This document shows positions 38,641-51,214 of a stretch of 64,000 nucleotides of DNA, one piece after another; within the stretch, counting starts at the first letter, position 1, and every line of letters starts with the position of its first letter. Location: contig SADC01000117.1 of the NCBI GenBank assembly GCA_004194705.1, forward strand, positions 1 to 64,000, written 5' to 3'. Below the pieces are notes generated by a model. That model was not told the origin of the DNA, did no database searches, and was given only the letters and a program-made list of their open reading frames with translations. A program made the translations under genes and the position numbers. The stretch comes from Ditylenchus dipsaci (Eukaryota; Nematoda; Chromadorea; Rhabditida; Anguinidae).

Positions 38641-39750
38641 TAATTTCGCACAAGTTTTTCCGCATCAGAACATCGCATAGTCAGAAAAATATTTCTTTAA
38701 AAAGAGATTTTAAAAATATATATTAGTTTTATTTGTCACTTGGGGAGGCCTTTTACTAGAAGTTACACGGTACCACACAAACCAGCAAGCGTGAAATTAA
38801 AATTTGCACTTGATAAAAAAAGATCAAGTGGGACTACATTAGAGAGTTTTTTTTTTAATTTGAGTAGAATTACATTTTTCAAATCTGAAGATTTTCAAAA
38901 TACAGGCTGACACGAAGACAGACATGTTGAAAAAAGTAAGATAGTATTTTCACATGAAAATTGGTTATTTGTGCAGAATGAAGGGTAACTTTTTGGTGGT
39001 AAGAGACATTTTCGAATCTTAGAGCTTCAAAATAAATAAAAATATTTGGTTTTAAACTAATAATAAGACTAAATCTAGCTTCGGAAATTATTAATTTAAA
39101 TTAATTAGCTATTGATCAAAGGTTGATCATTAGATTCTTTGTGGTGGCTCCAAGCAGAAGTAGAAAAAAATTTATTTTTGTTCAAGCAAAAACAATAACA
39201 TGATTTAACTCCATCTCGTCCAAATAAACAGCCTGGCCAATAAAGCGTCATTAGGAGATCTATCCTGCCAGAAAAAATAACAAAGCAGCAAAAATTAAAC
39301 ATTTACTTAACCCTTGTGGGGCAAAAAAAGAGTGTGGATGCAGTGCCCCTAATGCCCACAATAAATTATCTCTCTGCCAAAAAGAGTGCTTGGGGTGGGA
39401 AGCGCACAGGTAGCTGCTTATTATGCAATTCAACCATCCACTACTGTTTTCCCTCCACAAAAATAGACAAGGACAGTGAGACTCCTCCAAAGAGTCACTC
39501 TATAATGCCTTTCTCAACCAAAAACATTGAATTACACTGAGGTCAGCTACCTTGAGAGGCACAAAAAGAGCAAACTGAACAGCAGCCTATTAATTTTTGC
39601 GGATCACCCTCAGGATAGTTAAAGAAAAACTAAGTATGTTCTTTGAAGAAGAGTTAATTATGCTTTCATTGTTACCAAAAAAGATGTTTTTAGTTGATAA
39701 AAAGTGTATGCCTCAGGCGGGATTCAAACCGATTACTGTAAAACTTCTAA
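38641..39750. other. intergenic AT-rich stretch
   Basis: No gene recognised. A reverse-strand tRNA B-box-like word (GGTTTGAATCC) lies at 39721-39731, but no cloverleaf can be drawn. Confidence 0.45.
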
Positions 39751-40990
39751 TATAAGAGCACCCCCTGATTTAAACCCCCAAAAGTTCGTTCCCGCCTAGG
39801 GTCCGACACTTTTTTAAGTCCCATTCTTTAAAAAATTTTTAGTTCTGTTCTGACAGTCTGGTCGCAAATATCGTAAGGATTCCGATTTTGCCGATCGTTT
39901 TTTTAAAAAAAAACAAATTTTAAGTTAAAAAAGTTAAAACTTTTTTCAAAAAGAGGTGCCACTATATCGAGGTTTTACTTTTTTAACCCAAATTTTGTTT
40001 TCTTTTCAAAAAACGATCGGCAAAATCGGAATCCTTACGATATTTGCAACCAGACTGTCACAACAGAATCGATAAAATATTTCGAAAATTGGGTTAAAAA
40101 AAGTGTCGGACCCTAGGCGGGAACGAACTTTTGGGGGTGCCACTATAGCGAGGTTCAACTGTAATGCGAAAGTTTTGTTCAGAATTTCCCGCTGAGCAAT
40201 ATAGGAGAAAAAAATTCACTGAAAAAGTGCTCTTACCATTGAACCTTCAGGGGCTGATTCTTAGAGATCTCACAGTTTAGAGTTGTTTTAATTATTTGAT
40301 TGTATTTTTTTATACGAGAAAAATTTTGCACAGTTTAAACACTTTTAATGAGATTTTAAATAAATACAAGGTTACTCGGGTAACTGGCCGTATAACATGC
40401 AAAATATTAGCACTAAAAAATTCAGTTCTTATTTGTGAGCATCGAAAAATCTAAGCGCGGAAACTGCAGATCATTTTGATTCCAAATCAAGACAGCAAGT
40501 CCTTAGAAGTCCTCGTTCTGTACTTTTGGGTTTTTGACACATTGTAACATGCTTTTGAGCCAAACGAAAACATACTTTTGAGCCCGTCTCAACGTTAACC
40601 GGCCTAAATTTACAAAAATGAATTTTTTTGTCTAAAAACCCCAAAAGTACATAACGCCACAAAAGGCGCGAAAATGACCAGAAAAAGCGGGGCACCGAGA
40701 AATTTGTTGATTATTGGACTATTTTCTCTAAGAACTTGCTGTCTTGTTTAGGCATCAAAATGATCTGCAATTTTTGCGCTTTCAGTTACAGTCAAGTGCT
40801 GGAAAATAAACGGTGATATAAAAGATTTTTCGATGCTTACAAATAAGAACTGAATTTTTTATTTCAATTTTTTTGAAAAATTGAAACAACTCTAAACTGT
40901 GAGATCTCTAAGAATCAGCCCCTGAAGGTTCCATGGTAAGAGCACTTTTTCAGTGAATTATTTTCTCCTATCTTGCTCAGCGTGAAATTT
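39751..40990. repeat. two adjacent foldback elements
   Basis: The first foldback (about 39757-40161) pairs AAAAGTTCGTTCCCGCCTAG with CTAGGCGGGAACGAACTTTT, and its right end is GCGAGGTTCAACTG followed by TA. The second (about 40195-40985) pairs GCTGAGCAATATAGGAGAAA with its inverse near 40965 and includes GAATCAGCCCCTGAAGGTTC at 40900. No coding sequence. Confidence 0.7.
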
Positions 40991-43400
40991 AACAAAAACG
41001 TTCGCATTGCTACGAACAGCCTTTTAAGTGTTAAAAACGCTACCCCTAATTTTGTAGCTCATATCACTGGATACAAATTGAGTGGTAACTTGCCTGAGCG
41101 AACTCTTCAAGGCTTCGGTCAAAAACACAATGCCAAAAATATGATTTCGAATTAGGGGGTGCTATTCCATTAGAAGTTTTATGATCTTTTTGTGCAGAAT
41201 GCAGCTTTGAGTGCTGTCAAAATTCTATTTTTGCCTATCAATTTTTTTCAACAACAACTTTTTTGGTGTGAAATGTCTTGTATATCCGAGTCAATCGAAT
41301 TATTCTCAAACAGAATTTATTTTCGCCCCTAAAAAATCCAAAAACTAATGAAAAAATTGAATTGCAAATTAGCCCAAAAATCTCTCACATCGTGTTTTTG
41401 CCGCCTTCCCAAGCCAATAAATATGGTCAACCGAATATATCTTAGCCGTTTCTGCATTGCCATTATGCTTGGGAAAAAGATGTGCTTTCGACAAAAAAAG
41501 AGAAATATTGCTTATTGTGGGTTAGTGGAATGGCCCACAACAAACTGTTGTTTTGTCCGGACATAAACACAAAGAGCGGAGGTCCAATCAGCAGTAGTAA
41601 ACTGTCAATTTTGGGCAGTCTACAGACATCTGGCGATGGCTGTAAATAATGTTTAGGTTTTGCTGCAGCAGCAGCAAAAAAGAGGCTTTCCAAATATAAA
41701 ATGTGAATGGGTCTTCAGATTTGGCCATTCTTGTGCTTGGTCGCAACTCAAACAGGTTTTCTGAATCATACAAAAATAAGAAAAACATGATTTTTGAATC
41801 CATCCTAAGCACAAACCAAAAAATTACAGGAAGACCAAGGCAATATGAAATCTTATATCAGCAAATAATAACATTAACATTTTGCCCTGTGATTCTTGTT
41901 TGTTATGAAGTATTATTTTGTGCAAGATATCCGAAAAATGTAAAAAATTTTGAAGCAAGTTAAAAAAAATTTGCTGCATACTTCACCCTTTTCATGCTAA
42001 ATTTTTTAAAACTTTTCATTAACATGGGAATTCCTGACTGTAACGACGGTTCACCCTGGTCCAGTTTTTTCATGAGGAGCACTAATAGGAACACCAATAG
42101 GAACACTATCACAAAAAGCCCAATTTTAACGACTACTCGTTGAGGTCAGGTATGTTTTTTATTTAGGATAACGAGCAGTGAATTTATTCAGTACAGAATC
42201 TACTTTTATACTCATAAGAAAGGCTGAGCTTTTTAATGGTGTGTCGTTTGCTCACATACGAGAAATTTATCACAGCTAAAAATTCTTTATTCGAATTTGA
42301 ACCAAGTATAAATCTTTTTCGCCTCGAACGGAATCTTGAATTCGACAGTGACTTTTTGATTCAAAGAGCAGTTTATTAAATAAATCGGCCATGCTGAACA
42401 TGAATCCAGCGTTAGAGTTTCAAGTTTAAAAGTCTTTTACGTCAAACTGTGTTTTCCGACATTTTTTGGGCTCCTTTTTACTTTTTCTAAAAAGACTAAA
42501 AGCTTAGTGGAAAAATTAAAAATGAAGATATGATTAAAGATAATCGATGAGCTGAGCCAAAAACATTCGATGACTATTTCCTGGATAGGGGCTCTAATTA
42601 TCATTGCTTGTGTTTACTCACAGACTTAAACCACTGGTGCTTCAATGAAAAATTGAAGGCATTCAACCTTTTCAGTGTATTTTGAGGTTCCAGAATGGCT
42701 GATGGCCAAATCTCTTTAATAATATTCGGGATTTATCTTTGAACTTCACGTCAAAATCTTAATTTTAGCACTGAAAAGCAATAAGCACTAGATATAATAG
42801 CAGTTTCGGCCAAAATACCCTAAAATGTCCTTATTTAGACCAAACATTTTTTATTTACGTGCCCTGTAGTTCGAAGCCGGATACAGAACAAGATTAAGGT
42901 GAATGACCAACACCCCTAAAACTCCCAAAGCTGATACTAATGTCTCTATAACGACTTTTGAATCCAAATCCCCAAATCCTGAAATGATGACTCATCCCTT
43001 CTGGCACCTCAGAACACACCTCATCAAGAAAAATAAGAAGAAGTAGCACTCAGAAAACAAAACATCCCGTTATCCACCCTCGATTAATAGGTGCTAAACT
43101 TATTTTACAACCATCTAATATGCCATCCTCCCTTTAGCAACCCGAAACTCCGCCCCAGTGCTTGCCAGCCAAAATTACAATTGGCTTGCCAGAGGACAAC
43201 AGGAGTTGATATCCATAAATTTATGGGCCATTTGAGTGAATCACCACTCGGAGGCTGAGCAAGCCCATCAAAACATTTATAATGCAAGACAGATCAGAGG
43301 TCACCCCCACTGCTTGGCCAGACTACTTTGCTCAGACTGCTTGCCCTGGCCCAACTGCAGCAATTAATTAGGATAAGCACCTAGCAGAGACTCCACTCCA
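40991..43400. other. intergenic stretch, no gene recognised
   Basis: It contains a TTTTGTAGC hairpin copy (41049-41093) within a short palindromic element (CGCTACCCCTAAT...ATTAGGGGGTGCT, 41037-41166). The GCTGAACATGAATCC word occurs at 42391. The region near 43000-43450 is less AT-rich than its surroundings but shows no splice-compatible frames. Confidence 0.4.
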
Positions 43401-44354
43401 GCGACAGTTTGTTTCACTAGAGCACTGGGTGGATCAATTAATTAATGACCGACTAAAAATAAGAGTTTGCCGACGAGAAATCCACCAATAACTTGATCCA
43501 AGCCAACAGAGGATTGAAGCAAAAAGTTTAAGAAGAAAGCAAAAAATAAATAAAACAAAAAAGTTCATTGATTTATTGAAAAGAGTTTATAATTTGGGCG
43601 AATAAGTCTGTTCTCAAACATTTTTTTAAATGTCAGAAAAGTAAAGTCGTAGAATTTTATTCGGTTGTATGTAGGAAGAGACTTGACAAGATATTTTGTA
43701 AATAAAATAAATAATTAAATTCAAGCTTTTTGCGGCTGACTCAAAAATATGAAAAAAGTTGACTTTTTATAAAAGCAGATTAAATTTCACTCTCTGAAAA
43801 AAGTTATCCAGTCGCAGAACTAATTTGGTGAATCATTTGAGTCTCAACTCTGATTATTGTTGCAATTGTGGAAAATGATCAGTCTGGAATCGAGACAGCT
43901 TGGCTGGAACATTTGGTTACCATATAGTCTGCATTTGTTTATGAGCTTTTGTTTTTCGCATTGAGCTATTTGTTTATTTTATGGTGGGAGAGGAACGGCA
44001 AACTTTTCTCTAGGCTTAGAACGAGCGTTCAATCAGCAAATTTGGCGCAGAGCTTAGCAGTGACACATACTAGAACAAAACTGCAAAATAAACCATCAAA
44101 GTAGTTGGGCAGTGTTCCACAGGGCTTAATCAGCTACAGATGGCTGGTTTGTATAAGCCCTATGGGGCTATGCATTATAACATCTGGCATTATTTTTGTT
44201 ATTGCATCCACCGTTTGTGGAAAAATAAGAATTGGGGCAAGCAGCATCAAAATCCAAGAGAAATCTCAAATCTCAAAAACTTGTATAATTTACCGCAGTC
44301 ACTACATTTAGTATAATGAGGTCTTGTACATGATGATTAAATAAATAATAACAA

Positions 44355-44597
44355 TTTTTGGCGCTGCTTGGTTTTATTAGACCACCCCCTCCCCCATTAG
44401 TTTTTAGGCTCAGCCCTTTAGCTCAGGATTTGGCCCTTAGGCGTAGGCTCAGGGCCAATGGATCACTGAATTCAGTTTTTTAAGTATAGTTTTCGGTAAC
44501 CCTAAAAATTAGTCAGTCGGGGGGGGGGTTGTTGTGAAACCCAGTAGCGTTTTTGGGAAGGGGTTTTTGTAAAAATGAGTAGCGCCCAATTTTTTTA
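44355..44597. repeat. MITE of the GGCGCTACTCGGTTTTA family
   Basis: The ends TTTTTGGCGCTGCTTGGTTT and GAGTAGCGCCCAATTTTTTT are inverted, with a G/C-run pair and a GGCTTAGG-like interior in between. Sisters are at 21355-21611 and 46681-46893. Confidence 0.6.
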
Positions 44598-45248
44598 TTT
44601 TGCCACAGATCACCGTGGACCGCTGAAAGTCTATTTTTGGGGACTGCAACTAATGATTTGAATAGAGATTCAACCAGAAATATTATTAAGTTCCGCGAAA
44701 AAAGAATATGAGTAAAAACTATGAGAATAGTGAGATGCCGTATTCCCTCTAATAAGCCGACACCCCAATTTATGTTTTTTAGAACTTGAGTTAATTTTTT
44801 TAGGGTTTTTGTGTAATATGGCCCCTTGCGTTGGTTTTTAAAGAGACAGTCCGCCTTGGACAGTTTACCTTTTTTTTAACGCTTGTTGTCTTCACTAAAC
44901 ACGGACAATTCACCCTCCTTATGAGAAGTGAAAAAACATAAATTAAAAATAGTATTGGTAACTGGAACCTTCATTATGAAAAAGCTCTGTACGCATGCTT
45001 TTTTCATCCATCCAGAAACATTTTTTGAGTGATTTATTTCTCAGTGTTGTATGTGTGAGCATCTTAACCCCAAGCCTCAAAGCCTCCAAAGATGTGCCCA
45101 CGCGAATTTAATCGCGATATAAATCCGATACTAAATCAAATACACCATTACTAAAGAAGGTACAATCCTTACTACCTTTTTTAACTCATGTGGCTGACTT
45201 GACAACTTTGCACGCCACGTACAAACATTTTTAATCATAATAATAAGT

Positions 45249-45690
45249 ATTAGGTTGTGTAAAAAGTTTTGACAAAAAGTACGCGGTGAAAATTCGAAAA
45301 ATATTTTTCCGAAATATGTCTTGAAACGACATTTCTAGGGGTAAAATGACACGCTGAGCACGAATCTGTGCTCAGAAATGGCTCGAAGCTTATCAAACGG
45401 CGATAAAAGTACCATTTAGGCACTTACTTTTGATTTACCGTTATACAGATATTTTCAACTTTGTTTTATTGTATTCTTAACTTATTTTCTATTTTTTTTA
45501 TTTAATAAAATGTAAGAAGTAAAAATGGCTCTTTTCTCAGCTTTTCATAAGTCGCACGGCATTTCTGAGCACAGATTCGTGCTCAGCGTGTCATTTTACC
45601 CCTAGAAATGTCGTTCCAAGACATATTTCGGAAAAATATTTTTTGAATTTTCACCGCGTACTTTTTGTCAAAACTTTTTACACAACCTAA
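45249..45690. mobile_element. mariner-type MITE, 442 bp
   Basis: The termini TTAGGTTGTGTAAAAAGTTT and AAACTTTTTACACAACCTAA are perfect inverses flanked by TA on both sides (45247-45248, 45691-45692). The arms stay nearly identical for about 140 bp (through GCTCAGCGTGTCATTTTACC). TTAGGTTG-type ends with TA duplication are typical of mariner elements. No transposase. Confidence 0.88.
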
Positions 45691-46680
45691 TACTAATACC
45701 ACCTGAGTACTACCAATATGAGTATCGCGACCGATAATCCAAGTGATTTGGATTCATTAGGACCACAGCCTGCATACCTTGGAACTACCACTCAGTGTGA
45801 CCCAGTAAAAAAATCAATAATACATGCTTCCGATGTACATATATAAAAACGCGACAATTAAAACCGAAAATTAAACACAATTTAAAAAAATTGAGATAAA
45901 ATTTTTCGCGAACTAATATTTGAATAATTTCCGGGCTTTTCGGGCCGGTTCGACATCCTTCCGGGCCGAGAAAAACCCTGAACTGTAGTAAATAAATCCT
46001 AACAATTAGTTTTAAGTTATTCTGCTCTTAAATTTTCATAGTACTCGCTTTTTAACAGCTTCCTTGCAAAGATTTCGCAGCAAGTCTAGCAAAAAATCAA
46101 TGCTTTTATCAGTCTCTTGCGAAATAAACCACATTTCTATCTGCCGTTTTTTTCAATTTTGCAGTGAACAATTAAACAATAATCATTTTCGCCGAATACA
46201 AATAAATTTCAAGGACAAAAATGCTGTAGCAACTTTTTATTGGTATTTTTTAAAGCTGTTTTGCACTTATCTATCAGCACTTAAAAGCTAATCGGAAAAG
46301 GGGGCAATAGTAAGGTCACTAAAAAGTGCTGAAAATTTTAAATGTATTTGTGGTTTAGCACTAGCTAGTACTGTTTCAAAGCACAGTGCTGCAGCCGAAT
46401 ATTTTTTTTTCGCTTAAAAATGTCAATAATTTATGAATAAATGACTCTTTTCTTTCAAAAAAATGTATTTGTTTTTAAGTATCTTTAACTAGGGTTGGGA
46501 CTTTGCTCGAGCAAAATCTGTCCGAGAAAATTCTCGAGAAAATTCTTGAGAAAATTTTCCGAAACCGAGTAAAATCGAGCAAAATCTTTCTCTTTAGTAA
46601 GTGAATATAGTCATTACTTGAAAGTTCCAAACACTACTTGGTAATTTATTAGTTGTTGTATTAATTTTCAGCATAGTCAG

Positions 46681-46893
46681 TTTTTTGGCGCTACTCGTTT
46701 TAACACCCCCCCCCCCAATAATTTGTAGGCTTAGAAATTAGGCTTAGCCCTTAGGCTTTGGCTTAGGCTTTGGGCCTTAGGCTGAGGAACAACCCGTACT
46801 AATTTCAGCATTTTTCAAAAAAAGTATGGTTTTAGGTACCCCTGAAAAATTATTGGGGTGGGGACGGTAAAACCGAGTAGCGTCAATTTTTTA
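46681..46893. repeat. MITE of the GGCGCTACTCGGTTTTA family, third copy
   Basis: The left end is TTTTTTGGCGCTACTCGTTT and the right end is AAACCGAGTAGCGTCAATTT. The interior is a CTTAGGCTTTGG-type run plus a CAATAATTT/AAATTATTG pair. Confidence 0.65.
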
Positions 46894-47254
46894 TAAAAGT
46901 GGCCTTTGAATATCCAACTCAAATTCTGAATTCTTCTCAAGACAATAATTATACATAAAAGTAAATTTTGTCATATTCAAACAGTTATTGTATTGAGCAG
47001 AATTTAGAATTTGACAGTGAGTTTAATATTTAAAGACCAGTTCTATAAGGAAATCGACTACGCTGAGCACGAATCCGATGACAATAAGAAATTATAGGTT
47101 GCAACTACGCTGTTCCAAACCTTATTTGAGCGTGGGCAAAAAAGATTTCGCTACATTTTAATACGGTGCAAAATTTAGATTTTGCTCGAGAAAAACCCGA
47201 GAAATTTCCCTAGCAATTCGTCAAGATTTTTTTCATTGGCCAACTCTATTTATA

Positions 47255-47535
47255 ACTTTGGGGTTTTGGGTTAATGGTCTCGCCAAAAACAGGTTAAGAA
47301 AAAGAGCGTGTTTAAAAACAAACTGTTCGAGAAACATACATCTGGAACAGGAACTTGTCTATAACAGATTTTGACCTCTAGAAACTACTCCTGACTTACA
47401 AAAGCATAATTTTTTTCAGCCATAAGACGGTCAAAAGCGGTTATAGACAAGTTCCTGTTCCAGATGTATGTTTCTCCAACAGGTTGTTTTCGAACACGCT
47501 CTTTTTCTTAACCTGTTTTTGACAGAACCATTGGT
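47255..47535. repeat. 280-bp inverted repeat with 105-bp arms
   Basis: AACAGGTTAAGAAAAAGAGC pairs with GCTCTTTTTCTTAACCTGTT, and GGAACAGGAACTTGTCTATA with TATAGACAAGTTCCTGTTCC. The arms are nearly identical and there is no coding frame. Confidence 0.8.
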
Positions 47536-47934
47536 TTATACATTTTGACTTTTTCAAAACAGTACTTCGTTATAGCTTGTAATTAAAGAACCTGGGTAGC
47601 GCCACGAAACGAAAGCACCACATTCTTGATTTGTTCAGAATTAAATTCTGTACCAGAATAAACACTTGTTTCCGTCGCTCCTCTGGGTGTGGTATTCACA
47701 AAAAATTGGCTGAGTTTTGATTTTTTTTCTTGCGCTAATATGGTAAACCATCTTATACTGAGGTATTAAATCATGTCTTGGTTACTGTAGGTGGTCCAAT
47801 GTGCCTATATCTTGTGTACTGACAGTTTCTGTCCTTTAGTCTCCCGCGCTTGTGTTTATAAACACCAGAACAAGCCAAGAATGACTTAAACTTTTGTCAA
47901 CTTTTTGTGGCTCAGAAAACAAATTTGAATCATT

Positions 47935-48800
47935 CCTTCTGTCCACGGCGTGTCAAACACGTCAAATGACCAAATCGGGCTTGGCGTTCTGTTTTAATGA
48001 AAATTCAAAATTATTTTTCATTTTTTAATACCATTGACAAAAATATGCTCAATTTTATGCACTAAATATTCATAAGATTGTTTGTTATAATTTCTATGGA
48101 TACTTCTTGTCTAAAAAGTCGGCTTTGAATTCAATTTTCCTAATTTAAAGGGAGGACGTACTTTTATGTACGCATTGTCTAGTTCATAGGTTCAAATCCG
48201 CCTGGGTGCATACCCTATTTTTACCCCATTTTTTCATGTTTTATTTACAAGTTTGGTGTCAAAATGATCTTTGGTCTCTTGGCTATCCAACAAGACCATC
48301 AGCACAGGGTTTAAGAATGATCATGACTGAGTTGCAGGCCGAAACCCCTTGAAATACCTGGGAATTTTTTTTGCTAAATCGTACACTTTCTCGATGAGAA
48401 CTGCGCATTTGGAATAACTGTGATGTGCATAAGAAAGCTGATTGAACGTACTACGATCGTGCCAGACAGAAAATTTTTTTAACACGGAATTACCGAGAAA
48501 AATTTATTTTAAGTTAGCAATCCGATTCTGCCAAACCGATAAATTTTAACTTTTAATTTTTTTAACTTTTTAAAATTTATAACAGAGCCTGATTTCTTTT
48601 CAAATCGCAAGAGCAAACTTAGAGCTTTCCAATGGTATCAAAAGAAATTGAACACAGCTTACCTAAGCAAAGTTATAACCGAAAACATAAAATGCTAAAA
48701 AACAAAAAAATTTGAATTTAAAATGTTTTTTAAAACGAATTTGTCTCTATACGAAGATCTCGATTTGGTCTTTTGACGTGTTTGACACGCCGTGCACAGA
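47935..48800. repeat. 860-bp inverted-repeat element
   Basis: The outer pair is CACGGCGTGTCAAACACGTC (47944) and GACGTGTTTGACACGCCGTG (48776). The interior includes a tRNA B-box-like word (GGTTCAAATCC, 48190-48200), but no complete cloverleaf is found. Confidence 0.6.
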
Positions 48801-49134
48801 GGCCACTTTTTGAAGCCTGACAAGGGATGGTCGCGACTTCCCCATGCGATATCGAAAATTCTGTTTTTACAGAAACATAGAGCAGCACCATCTTTGTGAG
48901 CTATCCGCGAGGATTTTCGCTGTGGGGCGATCTACGGGGAAATTTAGCATAAGAAAAAGTTGGAAATATGTGCTATGCAAAATATTGAAAGAAATGGCGG
49001 AGCAAGAAAAGGTCTCGGTGACGAGCGTTGTGCGCAAAACAGATAAAATTATCTAAACCGATAAATTTATCTGTCAGATAAAAATCAAAAATTTTTTGTC
49101 TCACAGATAAAATTTATCTGTCAGATAAATTTTT

Positions 49135-50945
49135 ATCTTTCAGATAAAATTTTATCTGACAGATAAAATTTTATCTGACAGATAAAACTTTACCTATCAG
49201 ATAAAATTGAATTCCCGCAATTTATTTTTTTGCTATTTTTCTGCCCCAAGTATTCTTTATACCTCCTCTAGCTCAACCCAAGGGTTCTGAATTAGATTTT
49301 CAGGGTGTCTTTAGCTAGATGGCAGTGATTAGTATAGTAATTTTCACCTTGTGGCATATTTTCGTTACTGATTTCATTGTTTTTTTTGCTTGATTCGCAC
49401 TGCTGTCTCGGTGGTCACGGTGATCTCATATATAAACTTTCTAGGACTTATTTTCTTGTTTTCCAGGTAAGCATCACGGACTCGTTCGCGAAACAAGCTA
49501 GGATGTGGTAATTGGTTAGCTTTAGGTCTTCATATCTTTCTTGCCTGTCATAGTCTTTCTAAAAAATCTTCTATTGATGATTTTCAGGTGTGCCGGTTAC
49601 GTAAGTTATACATTTCGTACATTTCGCATTATAACAACACACACAGTTTTGACATACGAACCACATACATAGAGACAAGTCACAATTTTTTCATCTATGT
49701 GGCAATTATTGCATTAGTCAAGCTGTGTGTAATCAAAATGCCACTCTCTATGTGCCTTCGTGTTCCACCCTCAAGACAGTATGGCTAGGCCATAGTAACA
49801 TAACTGTCGGAGCACGTCAACTTATCTACAAGAGGCTGCCTAGCGAGAGTGGTTATAAGCCGATATAATTTAATCATGAATTTAATTCACTCAGGTACAG
49901 AATTCAGGTATCATCAAGGAGGTCTGAAGAATCAACGAATTTGATCTCAATGACGGAACCGTTCAGAGTGACCAGAAATAATTATGTCATTCAGTAGTAT
50001 TCACTAGAATAATCACTTTGTTCGATGAAGACATCCTTCAAAATTCGGTCAGAGCCAGTATTATGTCATTGAGATGAAATTCGTTGATTCTTCAGGACCT
50101 AAATTGAATGAAAATTTCCTTGATGAAAAAAGATACCTGAATGCCCCCAATCCTCAGTGAGTTGTACCTGAAAATTAGTGATATTAAATTCTGTAGATGA
50201 TTATGGTAATTAGTATGCGGCTTATAACCACTCTCGCTAGGCAGCCTCTTGTAGATAAGTTGACGTGCTCCGACAGTTATGTTACTATGGCCTAGCCATA
50301 CTGTCTTGAGGGTGGAACACGAAGGCACATAGAGAGTGGCATTTTGATTACACACAGCTTGACTAATGCAATAATTGCCACATAGATGAAAAAATTGTGA
50401 CTTGTCTCTATGTATGTGGTTCGTATGTCAAAACTGTGTGTGTTGTTATAATGCGAAATGTACGAAATGTATAACTTACGTAACCGGCACACCTGAAAAT
50501 CATCAATAGAAGATTTTTTAGAAAGACTATGACAGGCAAGAAAGATATGAAGACCTAAAGCTAACCAATTACCACATCCTAGCTTGTTTCGCGAACGAGT
50601 CCGTGATGCTTACCTGGAAAACAAGAAAATAAGTCCTAGAAAGTTTATATATGAGATCACCGTGACCACCGAGACAGCAGTGCGAATCAAGCAAAAAAAA
50701 CAATGAAATCAGTAACGAAAATATGCCACAAGGTGAAAATTACTATACTAATCACTGCCATCTAGCTAAAGACACCCTGAAAATCTAATTCAGAACCCTT
50801 GGGTTGAGCTAGAGGAGGTATAAAGAATACTTGGGGCAGAAAAATAGCAAAAAAATAAATTGCGGGAATTCAATTTTATCTGATAGGTAAAGTTTTATCT
50901 GTCAGATAAAATTTTATCTGTCAGATAAAATTTTATCTGAAAGAT
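49135..50945. repeat. 1.8-kb near-perfect foldback within the MULE left terminal region
   Basis: Arms of about 725 bp (49140-49864 and 50216-50940) are inverted copies, identical over long tracts; a 66-codon open frame at 49588-49788 recurs unchanged at 50292-50492 on the other strand. The spacer (about 350 bp) is only weakly symmetric. The flanks are the A/T-rich TIR sequence (AAATTTTT | ... | AAAAATTT). Confidence 0.88.
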
Positions 50946-51214
50946 AAAAATTTGGTGCGTAGACGTTTAGCGGTTGGCGGGACAAATGTCCCAAAAACCG
51001 CTAAACGTCTTAACAGAACGCCAAGTTTGTACACGTTTAAATTCATTATTACTCTTAGGACGGTCGCGCGTTTTTCCTACTGTTTTAGCTCTATTAATTT
51101 TTTTAACCGAAGTCTCTTGTTGAGCCCTTTGATAGATTTTTTTACGAATGCATAAGGCTCTATATCATTTCAACATTCTACTGTTTGTTTATTTATTTAT
51201 CTGGGTTCATTAAG

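Noticed and set aside
48160..48220. Functional tRNA gene
   Set aside because: A B-box-like word is present, but no acceptor stem, A box or anticodon arm can be folded.
49036..49200. CRISPR-like array
   Set aside because: The GATAAAATTTTATC words have no uniform spacers and belong to transposon ends in a eukaryotic genome.
49588..50492. Two identical 66-codon open frames on opposite strands
   Set aside because: They are the same DNA in the two arms of a foldback, with no start context or motif, so they are not evidence for a gene.
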